Source: Aquabacterium sp. J223 (GTDB lineage Bacteria > Pseudomonadota > Gammaproteobacteria > Burkholderiales > Burkholderiaceae_C). Taken from it: a DNA stretch of 64,000 bases. The notes beneath the pieces are model-generated. The model saw only the letters and a list, made by a program, of their open reading frames with translations. It ran no database searches and was not told where the DNA came from. The translations under genes were made by a program, and so were the position numbers. Positions 23,191 to 32,995 of this stretch are shown piece by piece. The stretch is from positions 4,010,501 to 4,074,500 of the forward strand of contig NZ_CP088297.1 in the NCBI RefSeq assembly GCF_024666615.1, written 5' to 3'. Numbering within the stretch: the first letter of the stretch is position 1; every line of letters begins with the position of its first letter.

Positions 23191-23213
23191 GAGCCCCCGC
23201 TTGGAGGGGGCTC
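23191..23213 (-). terminator. Hairpin between the PP2C gene and rph
   Basis: GAGCCCCC (23191-23198) and GGGGGCTC (23206-23213) form an 8-bp perfect stem with a 7-nt loop. It lies in the 145-bp gap after the phosphatase gene. It lacks a strong T tract, so it may attenuate rather than end transcription. Confidence 0.4.
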
Positions 23214-23252
23214 GGGGGAGCGAAACGTTCAACGCGAAGCGATTCGCAGAGG

Positions 23253-23285
23253 CGCAGAAGAAGGGCGTTCAGCCCTTCTTCTGCG
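23253..23285 (-). terminator. Perfect 14-bp hairpin spanning the PP2C stop codon
   Basis: A 14-bp perfect inverted repeat (arms 23253-23266 and 23272-23285, 5-nt loop) covers the last codons and stop of the phosphatase gene. It is strong enough to act as a terminator or mRNA 3' stabiliser, although no T tract follows. Confidence 0.45.
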
Positions 23286-24189
23286 ACGACCTGCGAATAG
23301 CCTCGTTGATCTCGCGGATCGACCGGTCGATCTCCGCCTCGTCCAGTTCCTGGTCCCCGTCCTGCCCGCGCATGCTGGCCTGGATGGTGGAGGCGAAGAC
23401 CTCGTCGCCGAGGGCCTCGGTGTGCACGTCGTCGGGCTGCGACTCCGCCGCGTCCTCGGCGCGCTCCCACTCCACCGCCAGCACGGTGACGTTGTCGCCC
23501 TTGGCGCCGCCCCGGCGCAGCGCCTGCTCGACCAGCTCGGGCACCGCCTCGGCCACGTCCAGCCGCGAGAGCTGGTCGGCGATCTCGTGGTCGGACACCG
23601 TGCCCCACAGCCCGTCGGAGCACAGCAGCAGCCGGTCGCCCGACTGCATCACCAGCGGGCCGGCGGTGTCCACCACCGGCTTGCCCGGGCTGCCCAGGCA
23701 GGTGAAGAGCACGTTGCGGTTGAAGCGCTCGCCCATCGGCACGACCTGCGACAGGGCCTGCTGCAGCTCGCTGTAGGAATGGTCGCGGGTGCGCGCCACC
23801 AGCTTGCCGCCGCGCACCAGGTACAGGCGCGAGTCGCCGCAGTGCGCCCAGTAGGCCGCGTTGCCCTGCAGCACGCAGGCCACGAGGGTGGTGCGCGGGG
23901 TGTCGATCAGCGATTTGTCGGTGGCGTAGCGCAGCAGCTGGTGGTGCGCCGCCAGCACGCCCTCGTTGAGGAAGCGCAGCGGGTCCTTCAGCTTGGGCCG
24001 GGCGTCGCGCTGGAACATCGCCGCGATGCACTGCAGCGCCAGCTGGGCCGCCACCTCGCCCTGCGGGTGGCCGCCCATGCCGTCGGCGAGGGCGAAGAGG
24101 CCGGCGTCCCGCGTGTAGCAGTAGCCCATGCGGTCCTCGTTCTTCTCGCGGCCGCCCTTGCGGCTGACCTGGTAGACCGAGAACCTCAT
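23269..24189 (-). CDS. PP2C-family protein serine/threonine phosphatase
   Basis: 306 residues from ATG 24189. Metal-binding motifs are intact: KNEDRMGY, FALADGMGGH, AHCGDSRLYLVR, CSDGLWGTVSDHEI and GGAKGDNVTVLAV. The last 60 residues are acidic and probably regulatory. It removes phosphate from Ser/Thr in the cytosol and almost certainly opposes the kinase gene directly upstream (40 bp). Confidence 0.93.
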   Translation of the reverse strand: MRFSVYQVSRKGGREKNEDRMGYCYTRDAGLFALADGMGGHPQGEVAAQLALQCIAAMFQRDARPKLKDPLRFLNEGVLAAHHQLLRYATDKSLIDTPRTTLVACVLQGNAAYWAHCGDSRLYLVRGGKLVARTRDHSYSELQQALSQVVPMGERFNRNVLFTCLGSPGKPVVDTAGPLVMQSGDRLLLCSDGLWGTVSDHEIADQLSRLDVAEAVPELVEQALRRGGAKGDNVTVLAVEWERAEDAAESQPDDVHTEALGDEVFASTIQASMRGQDGDQELDEAEIDRSIREINEAIRRSSQKKG

Positions 24190-24229
24190 GGCCGCCCGAC
24201 CCCCGCCGCCACCGACCCGCACGAACGCT

Positions 24230-25198
24230 TCATGCCTTGGCGCCGGTCTTCAGGTTCTCCAGCTGCAGCTTCAGACGCTCGCTGAAGCTGAGCTTGGTGT
24301 AACGACGCTCGGTCTCGCGCGACAGTTCCTTCTGAAGCGCGAAGACGCTCTGCGGCCGGCTCAGGGGATCGAGCGACATGCACCACTCCGTCACCTCGAT
24401 CAGATTGTCCGAGTAGATGTTGCGCAGCCGCGAGAGCGACAGCGCCAGCCGGTCCTTCTCGATGCGCTGCGGCGCGTCGTTGGGCGGGAAGCCCTGCATG
24501 CAGGCGTAGATGCAGGCGCCGATGGCGTAGATGTCGGTCCAGGGCCCGAGCGTGCCGTCGCGGCGGTACATCTCGGGCGCGGCGAAGCCGGGGGTGTACA
24601 TCGGGCGGATGAAGTTGCCCTCCTTGCTCAGCACCTCGCGCGCCGCGCCGAAGTCCAGCAGCACCGCCTTGTTGTCGTTGGTGACGAAGATGTTGGCCGG
24701 CTTGATGTCCAGGTGCAGCATCTTGTGCTGGTGCACGATGCGCAGGCCGCGCAGGATCTCGTCGAACAGGCTGCGGATGGTGGACTCGCGGAACACCTTG
24801 TCGCGCTTCAGGTCGCGCGCGGTGACGATGAAGTCCTGCAGGGTGTCGCCCTGCAGGTAGTTCATCACCATGTAAACGGTCTCGTTCTCGCGGAAGAAGT
24901 TGAGCACCGACACCACGCTGGGGTGGCTGATCTGCGCCAGCGACCGGCCTTCCTCGAAGAAGCTCTTCAGGCCGAGGCGGTACAGCGGCTGCTTCTCGGG
25001 CTTGATGCGCGGGGTGAGTTCGCCCGGCGAGCGTTCGGCCAGCGAGGAGGGCAGGTACTCCTTGACCGCGACCAGGTGCTGGTGCTCGTCCTCGGCCAGG
25101 TAGACCAGCCCGAAGCCGCCGGCGGCCAGCTTCTTGACGATGCGGTAGCCGCCGACCACGGTCCCTGCCGGCAACGGCGCGGGCTTTGGCTTGGACAT
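24230..25198 (-). CDS. Hanks-type serine/threonine protein kinase
   Basis: 322 residues. The kinase core is complete: glycine loop LAAGGFGLVY, Lys in VAVKEYLP, catalytic HLDIKPANIF, DFGAAR, and APEMYRRDG. The C-terminal 40 residues are basic and helical. There is no membrane helix, so it is cytosolic. It forms an operon with the PP2C phosphatase and starts 32 bp from divergent yicC. Targets are unknown. Confidence 0.94.
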   Translation of the reverse strand: MSKPKPAPLPAGTVVGGYRIVKKLAAGGFGLVYLAEDEHQHLVAVKEYLPSSLAERSPGELTPRIKPEKQPLYRLGLKSFFEEGRSLAQISHPSVVSVLNFFRENETVYMVMNYLQGDTLQDFIVTARDLKRDKVFRESTIRSLFDEILRGLRIVHQHKMLHLDIKPANIFVTNDNKAVLLDFGAAREVLSKEGNFIRPMYTPGFAAPEMYRRDGTLGPWTDIYAIGACIYACMQGFPPNDAPQRIEKDRLALSLSRLRNIYSDNLIEVTEWCMSLDPLSRPQSVFALQKELSRETERRYTKLSFSERLKLQLENLKTGAKA

Positions 25199-25230
25199 AA
25201 TGCGGCTTTGACCTCGGAGCGCAAAGGCTG

Positions 25231-26163
25231 ATGGCAGTCTACAGCATGACCGGTTATGCCAACGCCGACGCCACGGCCGGGACTCCTCGGCCCGCCACCG
25301 GCGACGACAGCGAACCGGTGGCCGCCGCCAAGGGCGGCGTGACGGTGGAACTGCGCTCGGTCAACAGCCGCTTCCTCGACCTGGTGTTCCGGCTGCCCGA
25401 CGAACTGCGCGGCATCGAGCCGGCGCTGCGCGAGCTGCTCAACCAGTCCTTCCGCCGCGGCAAGATCGAGCTGCGCCTGGCCGGCCACCGCGAGGACGGC
25501 CCGCTGGGCCCGCAGCCCACGCCCGACCTGCTGCACCAGCTCACCCGGCTGGAAGGCACCGTGCAGGGCTGGCTGCCCAAGGCCGCGCCGCTGTCGGTCC
25601 ACGAGGCGCTGCAGTGGTGCCGCCAGGCGACGCCGACGCAGCGGCTGGACGACGCGGCCCTGAAGGCCGCCCGCCGCTGCATCGACGGCCTCAAGGACGC
25701 CCGCCGGCGCGAAGGCGAGCGGCTGGTCGCCGTGCTGATGGAACGCGTGGTCCGACTGCGCGAGCTGGCCGACCAGGCCCGGCCGCTGGTGCCGCAGGTG
25801 GTGCAGCGCCAGCAGCAGCGCTTCCTCGAACGCTGGCAGGAGGCGCTCAGCGCCGCCGGCGCCGGCGGCAGCGTCTCCCCGCAGGCGCTGCAGGAACGCG
25901 CCCTCGGCGAAGCCGCCACCTACGCCCTGCGCATCGACGTCGCCGAGGAGCTCGCCCGCCTGGGCTCGCACCTGGACGAGATCGAGCGCCTGCTCAAGGC
26001 CGGCGGCGAGGTGGGCAAGCGGCTCGACTTCCTGATCCAGGAGCTGCAGCGCGAGGCCAACACCCTGGGCTCGAAGTCCGCCGCGCTGGAGCTCACCGGC
26101 CTCTCGGTGGAGATGAAGGTCGCCATCGAGCAAATGCGCGAGCAGGTGCAGAACTTGGAGTGA
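25231..26163 (+). CDS. yicC: YicC-family endoribonuclease
   Basis: 310 residues with the YicC_N start (YSMTGYAN, VELRSVNSRFLDLVFRLPDE) and the DUF1732 C-terminus (LDFLIQELQREANTLGSKS). A 12-residue insert follows the start. YicC proteins are endoribonucleases. In many proteobacteria gmk follows; here an integrase does, which marks the core-island boundary. Confidence 0.95.
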   Translation: MAVYSMTGYANADATAGTPRPATGDDSEPVAAAKGGVTVELRSVNSRFLDLVFRLPDELRGIEPALRELLNQSFRRGKIELRLAGHREDGPLGPQPTPDLLHQLTRLEGTVQGWLPKAAPLSVHEALQWCRQATPTQRLDDAALKAARRCIDGLKDARRREGERLVAVLMERVVRLRELADQARPLVPQVVQRQQQRFLERWQEALSAAGAGGSVSPQALQERALGEAATYALRIDVAEELARLGSHLDEIERLLKAGGEVGKRLDFLIQELQREANTLGSKSAALELTGLSVEMKVAIEQMREQVQNLE

Positions 26164-26269
26164 GGTTTCAGGGGGTCCCAAGGGATCCCCGATATCACGC
26201 TAACCTGCTGTCGTATAAGGATATTTTGTCCCGGGCCGTCCCAGGGCGTCGCAGCGAAGCGCGCGCAAC

Positions 26270-26292
26270 CTGTGGGGTTTACTGTGGGGTTT
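26270..26292 (+). repeat. Direct repeat upstream of the integrase
   Basis: The 11-mer CTGTGGGGTTT occurs twice, at 26270-26280 and 26282-26292, in the 200-bp gap between yicC and the integrase. Such closely spaced repeats near an integrase may be arm-type binding sites. The att core itself is not identified. Confidence 0.4.
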
Positions 26293-26363
26293 TTCGGGTT
26301 CGCGGCGCTCATCGCCCGTCTTCCCGACAAAAACCCCCGCAGCCTCACAGGAGCCTTTGGGAC

Positions 26364-27677
26364 ATGAACAGACAGCAACGACCCCTCACTGATCGCGAGC
26401 TCAAGGCCTGGCTTGCTGCCGGCGCCGTCGATCGCGGCGTCGGCGAAGGACTGACATTCGTCGCGAGCGTCGCCGCGGCACAGGCCGGGAAGGCTTCGTG
26501 GATCCTTCGCTACCGCATGAACGGTCGGGCCAAGGAGAAGGTCCTCGGCCGCTACCCCGAGTTGTCGCTGAAAGATGCTCGGGAGCAAACCAGGCAGGAC
26601 CGGGCGCGGATCGAACGCGGCATCGACGTTGCGGCGGCCAAGCAGGCCGAGAAGGCACTGGTGCTCGAAGTACCCACCGTGGAGCGGCTCGGTCAAGCTT
26701 GGTTCGCGCGGTACATCCAGCCTCGCTACAAGCATCCGGAGGTCGTCGCGCGCGTGCTGCGCAAGCACATCAATCCGGTGATCGGGGCCGTCGCCCCGCC
26801 CGACGTGCAGCCGGCTCACGTGGACCGTGTGCTCACACGCATCGTCGCCGGTGGTGCTCCGACGGTCGCCAACGACGCTTTGCGCTACATGAGTCGCATG
26901 TTCCGGATGGCTGTGCGCAATCACTGGATTGAGCGCAACCCAGCGGCCGACTTCGACCTCGTAGACGCAGGCGGCGACGAGGCCTCGCGCGACCGCTGGC
27001 TAACCATCGAAGAGCTTCAGCAACTCGCCCAATCCATGCGGACTACGCCCAACTTCGGGCGTGAGAACGAGCTGGCGGTATGGCTCCTGCTTGCGCTCTG
27101 CGTTCGCAAGATGGAGTTGCTGTCCGCGAGATGGGACGCTTTCGATCTCGATGCAGGTGTATGGACCCTTGCACGCGAGAACACGAAGACCCGCTCGTCG
27201 ATCCGCATCCCGCTGGCGAAGCCCGTCATCGCCTGGCTGGAGGAAGCCAGAGTGTTCTCCTTCGGTAAGCCCTACGTCTTTCCGGCCCGCCGTCTGGTCC
27301 GGTCGCGCATGGGCGAGGCGCGCAAGAATCGGTACGCCCATGTGGGGCCTGACACCTTGAACGTCGCACTGCGGCGCCTAAAGCTGCTCGACATCGAACA
27401 CTTCACCGTGCACGACATGCGACGCACAGCACGGACGCACCTCGCAGGGCTCGGGGTAGATCGCTTCGTCGCCGAGCGGTCGCTGAACCACAAGCTGGGC
27501 AATATCGAAGGCATCTACGACCGGCACGACTACTTCTCCGAGCGAGCTGCCGCACTGGCGGCGTGGGCGTCTCTCTTGGCGAAGGTGGAACGGGGCCTGG
27601 TGCCCGTCGTGCCTTCGAAGCCATCGCGCCCTGCGGCAAAGCGGGCCGCGCGCGAGCGCGCGCCCGTGGACGGCTAG
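26364..27677 (+). CDS. P4-type tyrosine recombinase (site-specific integrase)
   Basis: 437 residues from ATG 26364. The N-terminal integrase arm (LTDRELKAWLAAG ... GRYPELSLKDARE) is of the DUF4102/P4 type. The catalytic part has Arg in LCVRKMELLSARW, HDMRRTARTHLAGLG, LNHKLG and a Tyr in EGIYDRHDYF. It would catalyse insertion and excision of the island. It is intact and directly abuts yicC. Confidence 0.93.
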   Translation: MNRQQRPLTDRELKAWLAAGAVDRGVGEGLTFVASVAAAQAGKASWILRYRMNGRAKEKVLGRYPELSLKDAREQTRQDRARIERGIDVAAAKQAEKALVLEVPTVERLGQAWFARYIQPRYKHPEVVARVLRKHINPVIGAVAPPDVQPAHVDRVLTRIVAGGAPTVANDALRYMSRMFRMAVRNHWIERNPAADFDLVDAGGDEASRDRWLTIEELQQLAQSMRTTPNFGRENELAVWLLLALCVRKMELLSARWDAFDLDAGVWTLARENTKTRSSIRIPLAKPVIAWLEEARVFSFGKPYVFPARRLVRSRMGEARKNRYAHVGPDTLNVALRRLKLLDIEHFTVHDMRRTARTHLAGLGVDRFVAERSLNHKLGNIEGIYDRHDYFSERAAALAAWASLLAKVERGLVPVVPSKPSRPAAKRAARERAPVDG

Positions 27678-27782
27678 AAGACGAAGACGGCCGCGTCTGC
27701 AGGATTTCGGGCCGAATCCGGCGTGCGATTGCCGCTGCTGGGGTCCTAGAGTTGGCGGCATGCCTCTCATTGGAGACCGACC

Positions 27783-28013
27783 GTGCAACGCAACCCGTCC
27801 GCCCGATCGCCACGCAACTCGGACGCTGTGACGCCGCTTCTCGTGCGTATGCCCACCGTGATGCGGCTCACGGGCCTCGGCCGCTCGACGATCTATCGTA
27901 TGGTGGTGGCGCGGAAGTTTCCGAGCCCGGTCCGCCTGGGACCTCGCGCGGTGGCGTGGCGCCAGTCGGATCTCGACGAGTGGAGCGAGTCGCGCCCGGC
28001 CGTCACACACTGA
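27783..28013 (+). CDS. AlpA-family DNA-binding regulator
   Basis: 76 residues from GTG 27783, with GGAG nine bases upstream. The helix-turn-helix segment MRLTGLGRSTIYRMVVARKF and the trailing WRQSDLDEWSESR are typical of AlpA/excisionase-like regulators that accompany P4-type integrases. It probably controls integrase or excision. Confidence 0.85.
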   Translation: MQRNPSARSPRNSDAVTPLLVRMPTVMRLTGLGRSTIYRMVVARKFPSPVRLGPRAVAWRQSDLDEWSESRPAVTH

Positions 28014-28314
28014 GCGACGCCACCAGCTTCAACCCGTAGGCGAAGAGAACCACGAGCGCGAGCCAGCGTCCCCATCGCCAGGTGGTGAAGTGGTAGCGGT
28101 GGTTCTCGACCACCGCGCGTGCTGCACGCCGTACCGCTACGACGCCGCACCACGCCAACGCGCACTGGCCCACCAGTCCGAGCGGTATCGACAGACCAAG
28201 GAGCCACGCCGCCCACGCCGCGGGCCAGGCGACAGCGTCGACGAACGCGAGAACCCGCCGTCCCGGCCAGACCTGGGCGTCGGGCGATGGCGCCCGCGCA
28301 AAGATCACCCACAT
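28003..28314 (-). CDS. Small membrane protein of the island, unknown function
   Basis: 103 residues from ATG 28314 with three probable helices (about 22-48, 50-68 and 83-101) and a basic cluster between them. The 3' end overlaps the AlpA gene by 11 bp, convergent. I recognise no family. Confidence 0.5.
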   Translation of the reverse strand: MWVIFARAPSPDAQVWPGRRVLAFVDAVAWPAAWAAWLLGLSIPLGLVGQCALAWCGVVAVRRAARAVVENHRYHFTTWRWGRWLALVVLFAYGLKLVASLSV

Positions 28315-28367
28315 CGCCCTTCTCCTCAGCGGGCAGGCGCTGAAACTCGCCCGCCCTCGTTCAGCTG

Positions 28368-29290
28368 CTACGTGCAGGCGGCGGCCTTCAGCGGCTCCGG
28401 CAACCACCCTTGCCGGTGAGCTTCGTCGCCGCCAAGGTGGCCAGCTCGCCCTTCTTCATGCCAGCCGCCGACGCCTCCGACCCGGCACCGCCCTCCCGCA
28501 GCGCCTGCGCGATCTGCGCCTTCGACACGTGGTTCAGGAAGGCCTCCGGCGTCGGCTCCCACCATTGCCGCATGTCGAGACCGGCGAGGCGCCCGAGCGC
28601 ACTGGCCGCACTCGCCTGTCCGGTCGGCACGAGCGCCAGGCTCGCAGCGCACAGGCCGAGCAGGTCGAGCAACTCCGGCTGAGGGAGGGCGGCAAGCCAA
28701 TTCAGCCATTCGCTCTCAGCCTGCGGCAGGCGCCCGAGCCACTCCGCGCGACGCGCCTCCAGGCTGGTCCATGCCCGTCCGGCCAGCAGGTCGTCCGCGG
28801 CGCGCAGCAGTTCATGCCGCGGCGGCCGAGCCGTGACCTGCAACGCCGACCGAGCGTCCAGGCCGAGGCGCTCGAACACCTGCAGCGCCAGGGCGTGCGT
28901 CAAGGCCACCAGCGGCGCACGGGCGTCCTTCGCCAGCACGGCCTGCAGCGCCGCGGTGCGATGCGCGGCAAGCCGGCGCAGCAGCGTTTCGCTGAACGGC
29001 GCGCGTGCCTCGGCGGGCTCGGCCATTCCCGCTTCAAGTGCGCCCGACTCGTCTCCCTGCTTCCGGGAGGTCCGGCTTCGCGCCTCGGCCTTCGTCGCTT
29101 GCCGATCCTCCGGGCGCACCAGGCCGCGGATGATCTAGACGGACCCATCACGACCCACGGTGACGATGACCTCGGCGTGCGCCTTATCGTCGCCGCGCCA
29201 GACCTGGCGCGCTTCCTTGATGGCCTTGCGCCGTGCCTCGAGGTCCTACTCTTCGAGGTCGATGCGCTCGCCATCGGTCGGCGTCCAGGT
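28368..29290 (-). pseudogene. ParB-like partition protein, decayed 3' part
   Basis: Read on the minus strand, an island-type ParB C-terminal region is recognisable: EARQVWRGDDKAHAEVIVT, IIRGLVRPEDRQATKAEAR and VSKAQIAQALREGGAG. Two TAG codons interrupt it, one before DLEARRKAIKEA and one before IIRGLVRP. One missing base near 28400 shifts the end, which in the other frame reads GWLPEPLKAAACT. The N-terminal half is absent and the sequence joins an integrase fragment at about 29290. Confidence 0.75.
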
Positions 29291-29298
29291 AGGTGCAC

Positions 29299-29601
29299 GC
29301 GTTCTGCGGGCGCTGAAGCACAGTGAGGTGCTGGCAGCCCTGGCCGCTCGTCCCGACATGTCCGGTAAGACGGTCAACAACTACGTCAGCGTGCTGCGTC
29401 TAGCTTGCGCGCTGGCTGTCGTCGACCGACTGTTGACCGTCAATCCGGTTGACGGAGTGCCGTCGGCGGCATGGCAGCGTGACCCACCCGATCCGTTCAC
29501 ACGGGAGGAGGCAGAAGCAATCATCGCTGCCATGCCCGAAGGCCAGGAGCGAAATTTGATCGAGTGGCGCTTTTTCACGGGGGTTCGTACCAGCGAGATG
29601 A
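29299..29601 (+). pseudogene. Tyrosine integrase fragment cut by IS copy A
   Basis: About 100 residues of a phage-type integrase SAM-like and early catalytic region: [40 protein letters not shown] and [13 protein letters not shown]. It has no start and is truncated by the IS at 29599. A related piece that continues past this motif lies at 31531-31650. Confidence 0.75.
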
Positions 29602-29648
29602 ACCGCCCCGGATTTCGAGGAGGCTCAACACTCTGAGAGGATTGAGCC

Positions 29649-29971
29649 ATGAGCAAGTCGAACAAGTTTTCGCCCGAGATGCGTGAGCGCGCGGTGAGGA
29701 TGGTGCAGGAGCACCGAGGGGAGTACCCATCGCTGTGGTCAGCCATCGAGTCAATTGCGCCGAAGATCGGCTGCGTGCCGCAGACGCTGAACGAATGGGT
29801 CAGGCGCGCGGAGGTTGATTCCGGTGTGCGCGAGGGCGTGACGACGAGCGAGGCCAGCGCGTGAAGGACCTTGAACGCGAGGTGCGCGAGCCGCGCAAGG
29901 CCAACGAGATCCTGAAGCTGGCCAGCGCGTTTTTCGCCCAGGCGGAGCTCGACCGCCGCATCAAGTCCTGA
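29649..29971 (+). pseudogene. IS3-family OrfA, frameshifted (copy A)
   Basis: It starts [20 protein letters not shown] and has the HTH of IS3 OrfA. One base is missing near 29850, so the frame ends early at TTSEASA. In the other frame it continues [11 protein letters not shown] ... [13 protein letters not shown], the normal leucine-zipper end at 29969-29971. The corrected length would be 107 residues. Confidence 0.85.
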
Positions 29972-30723
<752 letters not shown>

Positions 30724-30760
30724 TAAACCAACGGGCCTCCGCGGAAGCCGGGGCGGTTCA

Positions 30761-31274
30761 GGCAACGTTCAGCGAACGAGACGACCTCTGAGGCCGTGAC
30801 GACGAAGTGATCCAGCACCCGCTCGTCGACGAGCGCCAGCGTGGTCTTGAGCGTCTGCGTGAGGAGCTCATCGGCCCTGCTGGGCTCGGCCGTCCCGGAC
30901 GGGTAGCTGTGGGCCAGGATCACCGCCGCGGCGTTCAAACGCAGCGACTCCTTGACGACCTCGCGCGCGCAGACCGAGGTCTGCGACACCGTGCCGCGGG
31001 ACATCGGCTTGAGTTGGATCACCGTGTGCTGTGCATCCAGGAAGAGCACGCGAAAGACCTCGTCCCCCAAGCATCCCATTCTCCAGTCTTAGGTATCCTT
31101 GACCGCCTGAGGCGAGTTCGTCGTCGCGCCGCGTCGAACCCTGTGCGCCAGCACCCGGCGAGCATGCTGCAGCACCTCGTCGGCACTAGCAGACCGGCAC
31201 TGTTCATCGGCCTCGCGAACGTGCAGGCTATTGCTGCCAGCAGGCTGCACAGATGAAGAGATTAAATGCGACAT
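30761..31274 (-). pseudogene. Island-type RadC, decayed
   Basis: It begins near ATG 31274 (MSHLISSSVQPAGSNS), continues VLAHRVRRGATTNSPQAVKD, then meets an in-frame TAA near 31090. It resumes [19 protein letters not shown] to VVSFAERCL, where IS copy A begins. The JAMM motif reads HSYPSG instead of HNHPSG, so a zinc ligand is lost. RadC of this type is common in integrative elements. Confidence 0.75.
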
Positions 31275-31913
31275 GACGCACTCCGGTCGGTGTCGGGCGG
31301 GATTGCGCGAGACCGGAGTACCACGGCGCAGCGAAGCCGTAAGGGTTTGAAGACGGCCTTAGGCCGAAAGCGCTCGCCCGCGAGCGAGCTGACCTTGACG
31401 GCAAGAAAGGGGTAGCGTGGATCGACAAGGCAAACCACCCGCCGCACGCCACCCTATCAAGTGGTGATGACTGCCGGCCATGCCGGCCCAACCGAGTTGC
31501 GTGAGGGATGCCGGCCCGACAAGGGCCTGGCCCATCGCTGCCATGCCCGGAAGCTCAGGTGCGCAACATGGTCGAGTCGCGCTTTTTCACCGGGGTTTGC
31601 ACCAACGAGATGGCAGGGCTGCACTGGAGGTCAGTAGACGTGGCCGGAATGTGCAGGGCCAACACCGTAACGTCGATTCCCTTCTAGGTGACTCGGCCCC
31701 TTTCCGGTATCCGAGGCAGCCACTGCACTGACTTTGAGGGCGACTCGTAAGTGGGAATCCATGTCGATTCGAACCGGCACAGCCACTTCTTGCAATGCGA
31801 AGAAAAACTGTCTGCAGCCAGCAGGATGCAGACGGTGCAGGAACTACCGGCCCGCTCCGCGAGCGTTGCGGGCCGGCCAGGTTACTGTTGTCGGCAGATT
31901 TAGCAGAAAGTCC
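31275..31913. other. Gene-poor stretch with one integrase scrap
   Basis: I see no intact gene here. The only recognisable content is an integrase remnant at 31531-31650. A short GC-rich inverted repeat (GCTCGCCCGCGAGCGAGC) lies near 31370. Base composition is lower in GC than the core genes, as in other decayed parts of the island. Confidence 0.5.
31531..31650 (+). pseudogene. Second integrase remnant, paralogous to 29299-29601
   Basis: One frame reads MVESRFFTGVCTNEMAGLHW followed by RSVDVAG, parallel to [13 protein letters not shown] at the first fragment but extending past it. The preceding IAAMPG is in another frame. It is a diverged copy of the same integrase region. Confidence 0.6.
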
Positions 31914-32867
31914 TTAGTTGTCAAAGGACAAGGCGCCGAGGGCAAGGAGCTGAGGCGATGAGTACCAGCCACCGTCATACATCACGCTGCAGCGGATGAT
32001 TTTTGCGTCGCTGTCCAGCACCAGCGCCGACATGCCGGAGCGGGTCGGCGCCCCGGGGGCCGAGACCCACTCGACGGCGCCGCCGGCGTCGTTGCCGGCA
32101 AGGTGCCGCAGCGTCGATCCAGTCCCGTGAGGCAACTGGGTGATGGCGCGATCAAAATAGCGCTTGATCTGACGCGCACCCTGCAGGCGCAGGCGAAGCG
32201 CCGTGTCTTCGTAGATTGCGTCTTCGGAAAACAAGGCGACGGCCGCGGCAGCGTTGCCGATGCCCAGGGTCTGAGCAAGTTGCTGGCCCGTCGTCTTGAA
32301 TCGGTAGCTGGCACGGGCGGGGACCTGGGACTCGCGCAGGTTGAGCAACTGCGTCTTCGGCAAGCCGAAGTTGTTTTCCCAGCCGCGGCTGTCCCAGTAA
32401 TCAACCCAGCGGACGATTCTGCCGTCCTTAAAGTCGACGATGCCCTGCAGCCGCAACTCCCCACCGAACAATTCAGGAGTGTCAGTGAAGGCAATCATCG
32501 CGCCCGTCATGTCGCCGACGATGCGGGTGGGGTACGACTTCGCTGTGCTGGGCCATTGCGCCATGTACTGAGCGAACAGCCCCTGAAGCGCCGAGAAGCC
32601 GGCGACATCCCAGCCGAGGGTCGCGTCAATGTAGGTCACCAGATCGGGCGAGAAAAACGACATCGTCGTGCTGACGTCTCGCCTGGTCTTCGCGGCGAAG
32701 TAGCTGTTCATGAAGGTAACCAGCTCGGCCGAGGCGTATTTCGTGTCCGCGACGTCGGGAAATGGCAGTGTCTCTTGTGCATTTGCGCCGCCGCAGCCAG
32801 CCATCAACGGTGGCAGCAAGGCGGCGCCGGATGCCAGCAAGAGGTGACGGCGCTTCAAATAGTCCAT
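31914..32867 (-). CDS. Lipoprotein with two SnoaL/NTF2-like domains
   Basis: 317 residues. It begins MDYLKRRHLLLASGAALLPP and reaches a lipobox LMAGC, so it is exported and lipid-anchored. Two NTF2-like halves are suggested by AELVTFMNSYFAAKTRRDVS with FKDGRIVRWVDYWDSRGW, and then by AAAVALFSEDAIYEDTALR. Function is unknown; such folds bind or convert small hydrophobic ligands. It is the last gene of the aromatic-acid operon, 128 bp after the Rieske gene. Confidence 0.7.
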   Translation of the reverse strand: MDYLKRRHLLLASGAALLPPLMAGCGGANAQETLPFPDVADTKYASAELVTFMNSYFAAKTRRDVSTTMSFFSPDLVTYIDATLGWDVAGFSALQGLFAQYMAQWPSTAKSYPTRIVGDMTGAMIAFTDTPELFGGELRLQGIVDFKDGRIVRWVDYWDSRGWENNFGLPKTQLLNLRESQVPARASYRFKTTGQQLAQTLGIGNAAAAVALFSEDAIYEDTALRLRLQGARQIKRYFDRAITQLPHGTGSTLRHLAGNDAGGAVEWVSAPGAPTRSGMSALVLDSDAKIIRCSVMYDGGWYSSPQLLALGALSFDN

Positions 32868-32963
32868 CGAATGTCTCCTTGATTGAAGCTGTCTGTCGAT
32901 TGCCTAGAGGAATCTCAATACAAAGCGAGCAACTTGTCTTGCATACGAAGGACGCGGAAGGCG

Positions 32964-32990
32964 GACTCCAGCGAGTCCAGCGAGTCCAGC
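32964..32990. repeat. Three 9-bp tandem repeats
   Basis: The unit GAGTCCAGC occurs at 32973-32981 and 32982-32990, preceded by the variant GACTCCAGC at 32964-32972. It lies just after the Rieske gene. Such a short array could vary in number by slippage. Confidence 0.7.
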
Positions 32991-32995
32991 CAGCA

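Noticed and set aside
32964-32990. Possible CRISPR-like repeats
   Set aside because: Only three 9-bp units in direct tandem without spacers; no CRISPR array or cas gene was seen in the window.
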